64,000 nt of DNA, from the NCBI GenBank assembly GCA_001557505.1, contig LSAX01000006.1, positions 1,984,001-2,048,000 of the forward strand, written 5' to 3'. The notes below the pieces were generated by a model. It did not search any database. It worked only from the letters and a program-made list of their open reading frames with translations, and had not been told where the DNA came from. The position numbers and the translations under genes are program-made. Every line of letters begins with the position of its first letter. Position 1 is the stretch's first letter. The stretch comes from Reticulascus tulasneorum (Eukaryota > Ascomycota > Sordariomycetes > Glomerellales > Reticulascaceae). Below are positions 28,201-39,794 of the stretch, in pieces.

Positions 28201-28506
28201 AATATATAAAAACGATATAGAGTTTGCTATATATAATAATAATAACTTAATAGTTAGGATAAACGATATTAATAGATTATAACTAATATAAGATATATTA
28301 TTAATAACTAAAAAGCCTTAAAGAAGACTACGTAAGTCGCTAACGTGACCTTTATTAGTTATAGATATATATATAAGATTTTAAAGACCTCTATCCTCTA
28401 ATTAGTTCGCTTATATTATTTAATTTTCTAATAAAAATATATAAGGTAATAAGTAAGGATTTATTTAAAATACGTAGATATAGCCTTATTAATAATAAAA
28501 GGGTAA

Positions 28507-28720
28507 TATAATAAAATAGGTTAAGTGTTACCGGTTGTTATTAGTTATTATTAGTTATTAAGGGGAGTTAAGAGCAGGGTTATATAACTACTATAGAATT
28601 TTCTTTTTTGCTTATAACAATAGTTATAAGCTATTTTCTCTTTTTCTTTTTTATCTTAATATTTAGTAGAATAATTAGCAAAATCAACGGCATTATAAGC
28701 CTTCTGTTCAGCCTGTTATA
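28507..28720 (+). repeat. 3' LTR of the plus-strand Gypsy (214 bp)
   Basis: It begins TATAATAAAATAGG and ends CAGCCTGTTATA. It is followed by AATA, the target duplication. Confidence 0.92.
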
Positions 28721-31700
28721 AATAGAATTATATAAAAACTTTTAGAATTTGATTATTAATTAAGTAATTATTAATAATTTTATATTTATTTATTATTATT
28801 AAAGCTTAATAATAAGATAGAATTTTATAGAAACTTCTAGAATTTAATTATTAATTAAGTAATTATTAATAATAGTTAATAATTTTATATTAGTTATTTA
28901 ATATTAATATTATTAAGGCTTAATAATAAAATGGAATTATATAGAATCTTTTAGAATTTTGAAATTAAATATAAATAAAATGTTAATTTCTAACTTTTAA
29001 ACTTACTTTTAAAATAACATTATAATTTATTATATTTTAAGTTATAAAACTTACTTTCATATTATCTTTTGATATATATTAAAATATTTTAAAATCTTTC
29101 AAAATGGATTCTTCTTTTACAATAACTAATAGAAATTCTTCAATTTCTAGTTCTTCTAATTTAAAAATAGAAGAAGTTAATAATAATACTAATATTAATA
29201 ATATTAATAACTTTGAAAATTCTAAATATAATAAAGAAAGTTATAAATTAAAACCTGATAACTTAACAAATATTTATATATTTACAAATAACTTATTTAC
29301 TTGATCTTTATTACTTATCAACTTTAATAAAGAAAGAGAAATGGTTATTTCTTATATTACGTAAGTTATATTTTATATTTTATATTTTATATGTTATATT
29401 TATATTTTATATTTATATTTACTAATATTTTATATATAGTTATACTTTTAAAAAAATTGAAACTATTAAAGGGTTTCAAACTTCTAATTTTGCTTAACAT
29501 TATAAAAATAAGCATTTAAACATTGCTTATAATAAAGAAACTGAAAAAACAAGACAAAAAAGTAAGTTATTTATTATTATTATTTTAATAATTAAATATT
29601 TATATACTAATATTCTATATAAGAATCTTCAGCTAGACTTCAAGCTTAAGTATTTTTTAATAATCCTTTAGAAAGCCGAAAACGACCTCGAAATAATACT
29701 ATAACCAATTTTGAAAAAGACGAAGCTTATAATAAGATTTTAAATTTTATTATTGAAAATAATTTATCATTTAATATTTTGAATTCAAATTCATTTAAAG
29801 AATTATTAAATTATTATAATAAGTAAGTTATTTTATTAAAAAGCTTAAATATATATATATTAATTTTAATATAGATTTTCACTAGTTATTAATAGGTGGA
29901 AAATTAAAAATATTTTAGAAAATACTTTTAATAGCCATTTATCAGCTTTAAATATTGATTTAGAAAATAACGTTTTAAATAACGGTTTATTTTCTTTAAC
30001 TTTTGATATTTGGACTTCTATTACACAAATAGCTTATATTGGTATTATATTAATATATATCGACTTGGCTTTTAAAATTAACTATAAGTTAATTAGCTTT
30101 AAAGAATTAACCGAAAGTCATATTGGTTTATATATCTATAATGAATTTATAGATATATTAACTAGTTATCTAGGTTTAAAATTATCTATTATTTATAGGT
30201 AAGTTTTATTTTATTATAACATTAATATTTAACTAATTTTATTTTAGTATTACACGAGATAATGTAACGAATAATAATATATTTATTAATATTTTTAAAA
30301 AGAATTATTATAAATCTTTTAATAAAGAGTTTTTAAATGATATTCGATGTATAACACATATTATAAATATAATAGCACAAGATATATTACGAAATTATAT
30401 TTTAAATAAAAATATAGAAAGTCAGTTATTAGATTATACTGATAATCTTAACGAAAATCAAAATATAGAAGAAGATAATATATTATTATATATTAATAAG
30501 TTATTTTTAACTTTATTTAATTTATTATTTAACTGATTTAATTATAGATATTACTTCTAAATTACGGAAAATTGCAACTTTAATTAAATATACACAAGAA
30601 AATCGAAAATTATTATTAAAAAGAATTAATAAATATAAAAAAGACAATATTATTCTTTCTAATTATAATATTAAACAAATACCACTTAGTAAGTCTTATT
30701 TTAAATTAATATTTAAATATTATATTATTATATTTATTAACTAATTATATAGATAATATTACTCAGTAGAATTCAACGTATTATATAATTAATATAGCTT
30801 TTAAATTAAAATACCCTTTAATTTATATTCAAAATAACACAACAAATCAAGACTTTAAAAGAGTTTTTTTAACAGATTTTAAATGGAATTCTTTAATAAA
30901 TTTAAAGAATATATTTGAAATATTTGTTAAACCGTCTATTAAATTATAAGCAAAATCTTATATTACACTTAATAAAGGTTTATTATATATTTATCAAATA
31001 TATAATAAATTAGAATCTCTTATTAATAAATATAAAGAATCTAGTCAAAGAAATCCTAATTTAGTAAGTATATTTATTTTTATATAATTTTATTTTTATT
31101 TATTAATAATTAAATAGAAAGACTATTATAATAGCTTTATAACAGCTATTTAAACTGGAATTATTAAATTAGAAAAATATTTTCCTCGGAAATTAATTTC
31201 TAATTTAATAAATAATTATAAACCTTATTTATTAGCGCTTATATTAGATCTTAGATTTAAATTAAGTCATTTTAACGAAAGAAGGTTATTATATTTTTAT
31301 TCGAATATTAATAAAAATATAAATAATTTATTAAAAGTCGAATATTTAAAATAAATTATTAATTATTTTAATTAATTATTTAATTTTATATTTATATTAA
31401 TATTAATTAATAGATTAAAAAACGAAATTAGACCTTAGTATAATAACCTGTTTACTAAATCTTTTAACGAATTAAATACCGATATTTATAATAATTAACA
31501 ATCTTTAAATTCTGATTTAGATGATGATATATATATAAATTTAGATAATATAGAAGAAGAATATATTATATATCTTAAAGAGAATATAATAAATAAAAAA
31601 ATAAGTTTATTTTTAATATTTTATTTAATATTTAATTTTAAATATAATATTAATAAATTATAGGTCGAACCTTTAGAATTTTGGAAAAATAATAATATTC

Positions 31701-32170
31701 GATTTCCTATATTAACTATTTTAGTTAGAAGGATATTAGCTATACCGGCTACATCTGCTTCTATTGAACATATTTTTTTTATAAGAGGAAATATTATTAT
31801 TAAAAATCGAAATAAGCTTAATCTGGATATTATTAAACAGCTTATATTATTAAAAAACTGGAAAATTAAAGATATTAAAGATTTAGAGTTATTTATAAAA
31901 GAAAATATAGATCAGTTATTTGGTTATTTGATTATTTAGTTATTTAGTTATTTAGTTATTTAGTTATTTAATTAAATTAGATTTTTAATCTTTTTAGTCT
32001 TTTTAGTCTTTTTAGTCTTTTTAGTTAGTCTTTAGTTAGTCTTTAGTTAGTCTTTTTAATGATTAAACTAACTAAAAATAAATTTAGTTAGTCTTTTAAG
32101 TAATTAAAACTAAGACTAACTAAAAAGACTAACTTTTGACTAAAGACTAAAGACTAAAATCACAACCCTG

Positions 32171-32842
32171 ATTAAAACTTATCTTAAACCTTAAACTTAA
32201 ATTAAGTCATTTTAACGAAGGAGGTTTATTATATTTTTATCTTAATATTATTAAAGATATAAGTAATTTATTTAAGATTAAATATTTAAAATAAGTTATT
32301 TTATTATTATTATTTAATTATTTAATTATTTAGTTTTTTAATTTTTTATTTTTTTATTTATATTAATATTAATTAATAAGTTAAAAAACGAAATTAGTCT
32401 TTAAGTTAATAATCTTTTTAATAAATCTTTTAATAAATTAAATAATGATAATTATATTTCTCAACAACTTTTAAATTCTGATTTTAAAGATGATATATAT
32501 ATAAGTCAAAGAAATATAAAAGAAGAATATATTATATATCTTAAAGAGAATATAATAAATAAAAAAGTAAATTAAACTTTTAATTTAAATATTTAATTAT
32601 TATTATATATTAATATTAATATTATAAGTTAAACTTTTAGAATTTTGGAAAAATAATATTACTTAATTTCTTATATTAAGTATTTTAATTAGAAGAATAT
32701 TAACTATTCTAGCTACTTCTGTTTTTATTGAACATATTTTTTTTATAAGAAATAATATTATTATTAAAAACCGAAATAAACTAAATCCAGATATAATTAA
32801 ACAGCTTATATTATTAAAAAGCTGGAAAATTAAAGATATTAA
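32171..32842 (+). mobile_element. hAT element E, second piece
   Basis: It continues the transposase interrupted at 21564: the sequence after the duplication aligns with the part that follows in copy A (4590 onward). It reaches the dimerisation region at 32690-32838 (ATSVFIEHIFFI, then KQLILLKSWKIKDI). It is interrupted again at 32843 by the minus-strand Gypsy, and TTAA (32839-32842) is the duplicated site. Confidence 0.85.
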
Positions 32843-33056
32843 TATAACAGGCTGAACAGAAGGTTTATAATGTCGTTGATTTTGCTAGCTATTCTACTAA
32901 ACATCAAGGTAAAGAGGAAAGAGAGAAAATAGCTTATAGCTACCGTTATAAACAGAAAAGAAAACTCTGTAATAATCATATGACCTCATATCTAACTCCC
33001 CTTAATAGCTGGTGATAATTGGTAATAACTGGTAACACCTGACTTATTCTATCATA
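32843..33056 (-). repeat. 3' LTR of the minus-strand Gypsy (214 bp)
   Basis: On the plus strand it begins TATAACAGGCTGAACAGAAGG and ends TTATTCTATCATA. It is better preserved in its GC words than the opposite LTR. Confidence 0.92.
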
Positions 33057-36000
33057 TTACCCCTTTATTGCTAATAAGGCTATGTCTATATACTTTAAAT
33101 AAATTTTTGTTTATTATTTTATATATTTTTATTAGAAAATTAAATAATATAAATAAACTAATTAGGGGATAGAGGTCTTTAAAATCTTATACGTATATCT
33201 ATAACCGATAAAGATCATATCAGCGACTTATATAGTCTTCCTTAAGGCTTTTTGGTTATTAGTAATATATCTTATATTAGTTATAATCTATTAATATTAT
33301 CTACTTTAGTTGTTAAGTTATTATCGTCGTGTATAATAAGCTTTATATTATTTTCATATATTATGAACTATTTAGTTAGTTATATTAATAAGCTTAGCCT
33401 TATTAAGTATAAGTTATAATATTATCTTAGTTTATATAAGATATATTTAAAACTTTCTATATTATATTAATTAAGGTTATTATCATACCTAGCCTAGTTA
33501 ATTATATATTATAACTTACCTTTATAAATCTATGATATAAATACTATTTTTATATAGAACTTAAAAGTGTTTTCATATTACTTTAGAGGTAAAGGTTCGT
33601 TATATTAACCTAGTAGAAAATCTATCTAAGCTTTATAAAGTTAGTCTAGGTAGAATATTAAATATACTTTGATAAAATTAGGTAGTTTTATATAGAAAAT
33701 GTTATTATATTTATTAATAATCTTTTATAGGTTGTTTTATTATAAATCTATTTTAACATTTAGTTTATTATTTCTTTAGCTAATTTTATCTATAAAGATA
33801 AGATCTTTTATATTAAAGTTTATTAGCTAACATTAACAGTTAATATATCTTTTCTAACATGCTTAGGCCTTTACTATGTTACCTTATATAATTTCTTATA
33901 TTTATAAAATATATTAAATAAAGCTTTAGGCTTCTTAATGGTTAAGCTTATTAATATTATTTCTAAACGTTATAAAATATTATTCCTAATTAAAGTTTAT
34001 ATAAGGTTTTTAGCTAAATTTTATTATAAAAGGGGATAATCTAGTAAAATTATATAATAAGGCCGTTTATGTTATATCTATAATTAATAATAACTCTAAC
34101 TAGTCATCTTAAAAATAGTTAATAAAAGGCCTTAGCCGTTATATTAGGTATTAGTTCATAATTTCTATTTATCTATTAATCTAAAAGTAATAAATAATAG
34201 ATAATTATTATTATATCTTTAAAATAATATAGAATTCTTTCTAGAAAGAGGATATAAATTAAAAATTATAATCTAAGATGATTAACTTTAAGATATTATA
34301 TATCTTCTAGATATAAATATAATAAAGTTAGGTTATCTTTTTAGTTATAGTTATTTTATAATAAGATAATAAATACGTTTGTTTTCTTAGGTAGTTAATT
34401 ACGACGTAGACCACGTTATACCTATGTTAATTTAAAGATATTATTATAAAGTTTATTATAATATATTATTAAAGGTATATAAATATCTTTAAAAAGCATA
34501 ATAATCTTAGAGATAAGTCTTAAAGACGTTAAGATTAATAATATATATAATAGTTAGTAATATATTAGTTTATATCAACGTCTAGCTTAAGTTAGTAATA
34601 ATGTTATTTAAGAAGTTTCTACGTCTTACTTTTACTTAAATATACTATAACCTTTTACTAATAAACCTTATAGATTAGATATATTTAGAAATTTCTTTTT
34701 GATAATATTACTAAACGTCCTTATTCTAATAAGAGATTATCTTTTTTACTTTATTATATTAAGCTACCTTATCATATTAACTTACGGAATAACGTTAATA
34801 AGATAGCACCTTCGTAGTTATACTAGAAGATCTAGTCGATTAGTTAATAATTAAAAAAGATATCTATACCACCGTTAAGTCTTTTAAACGATTTAATATT
34901 AACCTAAACCTCTACGTTCTATTTATTATTTAATAATATTATAATATTATGGTTAAGATCTTTTAATATTTTTTAGATCTTTATATCTTTAACTTTACAA
35001 GAAAAGATGTTAGCTAAGATATTCTTCTTACCGGGATAGTAATAGATTTAAAAGTTAAACTAAGATAAAAACCTAGCTTAATATATTTAATATTTTATTA
35101 ATAAATGCTTAATTATAAAATATTAGAAAGCTTAATAATCGGTAATTATATCAAACTTATTCTATAAGCTTTCTAATTTAGGCCGTTATTTTTCTAACGT
35201 TTAGATTAACGTTAAGAGTTCTTTATCATAGATCTTATAGTTTATTTTAGTAAATAATATCATCTTTAAGAAGTAAGTAATTAGGTATTATATATTATTA
35301 ACTTATTATTAAAGAAATACTTTAATAATAATAATATTAAAAATATTAGTCTTAATATAAAAAGGCCTAACTAGGTCGTAATATTATAATATAAACGTAT
35401 AAGTTAATATATATTTTAGATATTTAAATTTTTTTTAATATTTATCGTTAAATTTAAAATAAATATCTTTTTTTATAAAGATATTTAGTAAGTAAATAAT
35501 AATTCCAAATTTCTTAATAAATTATTAATAAAAGTTATAAAACCTTAAGAATAACTATATTCTTTTAATAATTATAAACTCTTATTAATAAGTTATAATA
35601 ATAACCTTCTTAAGGTCTACTGTTAAACTATTTATAAAGATAATAAACCTTAAGAATTTAATAATAATTATATTAAATTTATATTTCTTAATATTTATTT
35701 ATAAGCTTATTTCTTAAAGGTATTATAAAACCTTCTAGACATATATCTTATATTCTAATAAGTTATCTAAGAAGATTAAGATGTTATCTATATATATAAT
35801 ATAGAAGATATTTAGATAATCGAATAACATCTTATTTATATAATATTAATATATAGATAAGTTATTATAAAGCCTAAATGGTAATACTTAATATTTATAT
35901 ACCTTATATCATATATAGTAAATTATAAGATCTTCTAATTTTAGAGATATCCTGATCTTATAGAACATTTATTATATATCTAACTTAATAAATACCTTTA

Positions 36001-39000
36001 TTATAATTAGCTAAGCTAAGGTTTCTTCGATTAATAATAATAAATATTAATCTTTTCTAATAAATATATTTAGTTTTTAAAAATCGATATAGAAATATAG
36101 GTTTTTATCTTTCTTTTATATAAAGAAAATAAGAAAAATATATAATATATTATTTATTTTTATAAACCTTTTCTTAAAGTTATTAAGTAAGTATTACTTA
36201 ATTATCTTTAATTTAGTTAATAATTAATTATAAAATAAATAATAACTTATAATGTTTTTACTTTCTAGCTTAATTTTATAATCTACTATTTCTTAATAAA
36301 GAGGTAATTTATCTAAAATTACTTTAAAGAAGATATCTTTATATTATATATATTAAGAAAATAAGATAATATTTATAAGTTAACGTAATTCCTTGGTGTT
36401 TTATGTTAATAAGTCTTTTTCTTCTTTTACCTTTTTCTTTTCTATTATCTTATCTAGTTTATAAAATATAATAATATTAACTTTTATTATTTTATATTTT
36501 AAGTTATTTTTAAATATTATTATATTAATAAAGGTAATATTAAATATTATTAATATTAATAACTTTTATAACTAATATTAACGTTAAAGCTTTTTAGTAA
36601 TAAACTTTATAATATATTTTACCGTTAAAGTTTATTATATCTTATAGAATAACCCTTTTTACTTAACAGCCTAAGAGGTTTTTATAATATATAAAAGTTT
36701 AAATTATCGTAATATCTACGTAGATATCGATTAACGGCTGGCCTCTTTTCTCTGTTTATTATGTTTAATAGCTTTTTCGTAACGTTTAGTATTTTATTAA
36801 TATTATAGATTAATCTTAACTAAAGCTAATAGGTTAACTATATTATAAATAATCGTAAAAAGTATATAATCAAATAAAGGTTTATTATTAAGTTATTATA
36901 GCTAACGGCGATATAAGTCGATTAACATATTATAATAAGCGAACTATTTACGGCTAAGGATAAGGTTATAATTATTAATATCTAATTCTAAAAGTAAATA
37001 TTTACTTTCTACTTAACTATTAATATATAAATAAACCATCTAGACGTAAGTTATATTATCAAATTATACCTTATTATATCTTAAAACAAAGATCTCTCGT
37101 TTTAGCTAAATAAGCTTAACGTTATAAAACTTCTTTAAAAATAAGATAACTTTTTAGTTTATAAAAATATATTTATTTATTTTAATATTAAATAATATAT
37201 TAAGTTAAATATTATATCTATTATAAACTATTATAATTATTTAAATAAGTAGATACCTACTTATAAATCATTATAAATTTATAAAAATAATAATAAGCTA
37301 TATATTATTTTCTATCTCTTTTAACTAAAAGTCTACTTAGGCCAAGGTTACTTTTTTCTTAACTTAATAAAATTAAAACTTAAGTCTTCTATCTTTTCTA
37401 CTTAAACGTCTAAAATGATCATTTATAATTTAATATAAAATACCCTATTTTTACCTTCTAGGTAATCTTAAGCTTAATATCTTATTTTAAGGTAGATAAA
37501 ATAATATCCTTTATCTATTAACTTCTTCTTTACTATTATAATTATCTTCTCTTTTAGCTAAGCCTTTAAAATAATCATATTAGATAAACTAAAGCTAAAG
37601 ATTATATTAATAATCAAAGAAATAAAAGCTAAGCTCTTATTCTTATTAAAATATCTTATCTATTTATAAAAAAAGTTATTAATATTTTTTAGAATATTAT
37701 ATAACTTTAAATATAAAGTAATATAATTATTAAAACTCTTCTTAAAGTTAAAATATATTATAATTACCGTTATTCTAAAATAATTAGATAGTTTATAATA
37801 GAATTTATATTTCTACTAGGTTTTAGGTAGCTAAGCGATAATAGTTAGTTCTATAAACTAAGTTTTAAACTAATAAAGACTTTAATTTGTTATCTTTAAA
37901 TAATTAAAAGCTTTTTTAACATTTTATACTTTATTTAAGTTAATATAGATAATTTTAAAATAATTAATAATAATCTTTATTATCTTAATAAGCTTATCTA
38001 CCTTATAGTTAAGCTAAAGCTTTAAGAATTTACTAACCTTATTTCTTATTTAAAATAAAATATAAATAAATAAAGTCTTTAATATTATATAATAATTAAT
38101 ATTTATTTTTATTTTTATTAATATATAATAATACTAATCTATGAAGGTAAAGTCCTTTCTATCTATAAATATAAGTAAGTTAAATAGTTTTATCGAACGG
38201 CCATAATAAATTATATATTTTATTAAAAATATAGTTCTTAACGTAATATTTAGCAAATAATAGAAATCTTCTTAAAAGGTTATTATATTAGCTCTTAATA
38301 TCGTAAATAGGTTAATTTTGTCTATTAATTACGTCTTAATAAACTTTTATAACCTAACTTATTTAATTATATATTATAAATATATATTTAACCTAAATAA
38401 TATTTTATTTTACTTAATTAAGGTCTTATTAGCCTTTAAAAGTTTTACTAATTAATCTTTAACTTATATAAAGATAATTTATAAAGTTATTTTTATCTTA
38501 ATATATACTTAATTTTTATCTTCTAAACTAATAACGATAATATAAAAAGTCTTTATATTATACTTATTAACATAATATATATTATATAATATATCTAAAT
38601 ATAAATTATTAATATATTTATAGATAATCATCTTAAATATCTAATCTTATAAATATTTATATATAATAACATCGTTAAAATTAATAAGTTAATAAAATAA
38701 CATAAAATTAATAAGATAATAACTTTTATCTTTAAATAACTTAAGGTTTATTAAGTAAATCTAGCCCTCCTCGAAGATAAAGCCTACGATCTTATAAAAT
38801 AAAGTTTTTAATTATAATAAAGTAAGATAAAAGAAACTAAAATCTTATATATCTTAGTTAAAGATTTTAAACTTTATATTGATAAAGGTAAAGTTAATAT
38901 TTCTATTAAAGTTATTAAGTAAGACGAGCGTAGACTGTTTATCTTTATTCTATTATACTTTAAGATTATTAATATTAATATAAAAGATATTATAGTTACC

Positions 39001-39281
39001 TTCTTTTCTTATTTTCTTATTATTAAGATCTTAGGTAATTATATAATTAAGAAGTTAATTACTTATCTATCTCTTATTAATTATAATATAATATATTTTA
39101 GCTAAAGAGGTTTTTAACTAGATAAAGGTATATAGGTATTATTAATAATAAGATATAGACTTTATAATAGTGTTATTAAGCTTAGATTAATTATATATTA
39201 TACCGTAATACCTAATTCTTAATCTTAATAAGATATTTTATAATTATCTTTAATAATCGTAAATAAGTAACCTTAATATAA

Positions 39282-39495
39282 TATAATAAACTAAATAAAA
39301 AGTTTATAATATTATTAATTTTACTAATTATTCTACTAAACATCAAAATAAAGAAGAAAGAGAGAAAACAACTTATAACTACCATTATAAACAGAAAAGA
39401 AAACTTTATAATAATTACGTAACCCCACACCTAACTCCCCCTGACAGCTAGTGACAGCTGGCAACAACCGGCAACACCTGACCTGTTCCGTCACA
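39282..39495 (-). repeat. 5' LTR of the minus-strand Gypsy (214 bp)
   Basis: On the plus strand it ends ACCTGTTCCGTCACA, so on the minus strand it starts TGTGACGGAACAGG. A 72-residue open frame running out of it is a relic, not a gene. Confidence 0.92.
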
Positions 39496-39794
39496 TTAAA
39501 GAGTTAGAATTATAATTAGAAAAATTAGATAACTAGTTATTTTAATATATTATTAAATAAACATTTTTTAATTATCTTATTAAGTTAATTATTTTATTAA
39601 GTTAATTAATTTATTATATAATTAACATTATTATATTAAACTAATTTAGTCAATTTTAATCAGTCTTAATTAGTCTTAGTCAAATTTAGTTAATCATTAT
39701 ATTTTTTTTAATCAGTTTTAATCACTTATAAGACTGACTAAATTAGTCTTAATCACCTAAATGATTAGACTGACTAACTAAAATCACAACCTTG
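39496..39794 (+). mobile_element. hAT element E, third piece with 3' terminus
   Basis: It resumes after the TTAA duplication with AAAGAGTTAGAATTATAATT, the end of the dimerisation region. It closes with CTAAAATCACAACCTTG at 39794, the hAT right terminus. Confidence 0.85.

Larger units (their letters stand above)
22066..28720 (+). mobile_element. Complete Ty3/Gypsy retrotransposon, RIP-inactivated (6,655 bp)
   Basis: Two 214-bp LTRs (22066-22279 and 28507-28720) flanked by AATA at 22062-22065 and 28721-28724. The order gag, then reverse transcriptase, then integrase identifies the plus strand. The gag zinc knuckle at 24058-24099 has Tyr at all four C-x2-C-x4-H-x4-C positions. Reverse transcriptase is clear near 25741-25800, where FYIIYIDNILIF stands for the usual YIDD catalytic box with the second Asp changed to Asn (25770-25781). 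Stops are everywhere, so it is dead. It lies within a subterminal repeat of hAT copy F. Confidence 0.92.
21565..32170 (+). mobile_element. hAT transposon copy F, complete ends, with a nested Gypsy
   Basis: The left end CAAGGTTGTGATTTTAGTTAG (21565) and the right end CTAAAATCACAACCCTG (32170) are flanked by ATTAGAAC (21557-21564) and ATTAAAAC (32171-32178), an 8-bp duplication differing by one G-to-A change. Without the Gypsy it is about 3.95 kb. It has 114-bp subterminal repeats, a transposase relic from ATG 29104, and a dimerisation region near 31725-31900 reading RRILAIPATSASIEHIF and LILLKNWKIKDIKDLEL. GTAAG donors at 29361, 29562, 29823, 30199 and 31064 indicate a multi-exon transposase. 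It is the best preserved hAT here but has multiple stops. Confidence 0.9.
32843..39495 (-). mobile_element. Complete Ty3/Gypsy retrotransposon, minus strand (6,653 bp)
   Basis: Same family and nearly the same length as the copy at 22066, in the opposite orientation. Both LTRs are 214 bp, and TTAA flanks the element at 32839-32842 and 39496-39499. Joining the flanks at the TTAA restores the hAT reading AAAGATATTAAAGAGTTAGA seen uninterrupted near 13121-13140. A gag zinc-knuckle relic is present around 37460-37505 on the minus strand. Stops are frequent in all frames. Confidence 0.92.

Noticed and set aside
39212..39430. 72-codon minus-strand hydrophobic frame
   Set aside because: It lies across the LTR and start of the Gypsy internal region and reflects AT-rich codons in a relic.
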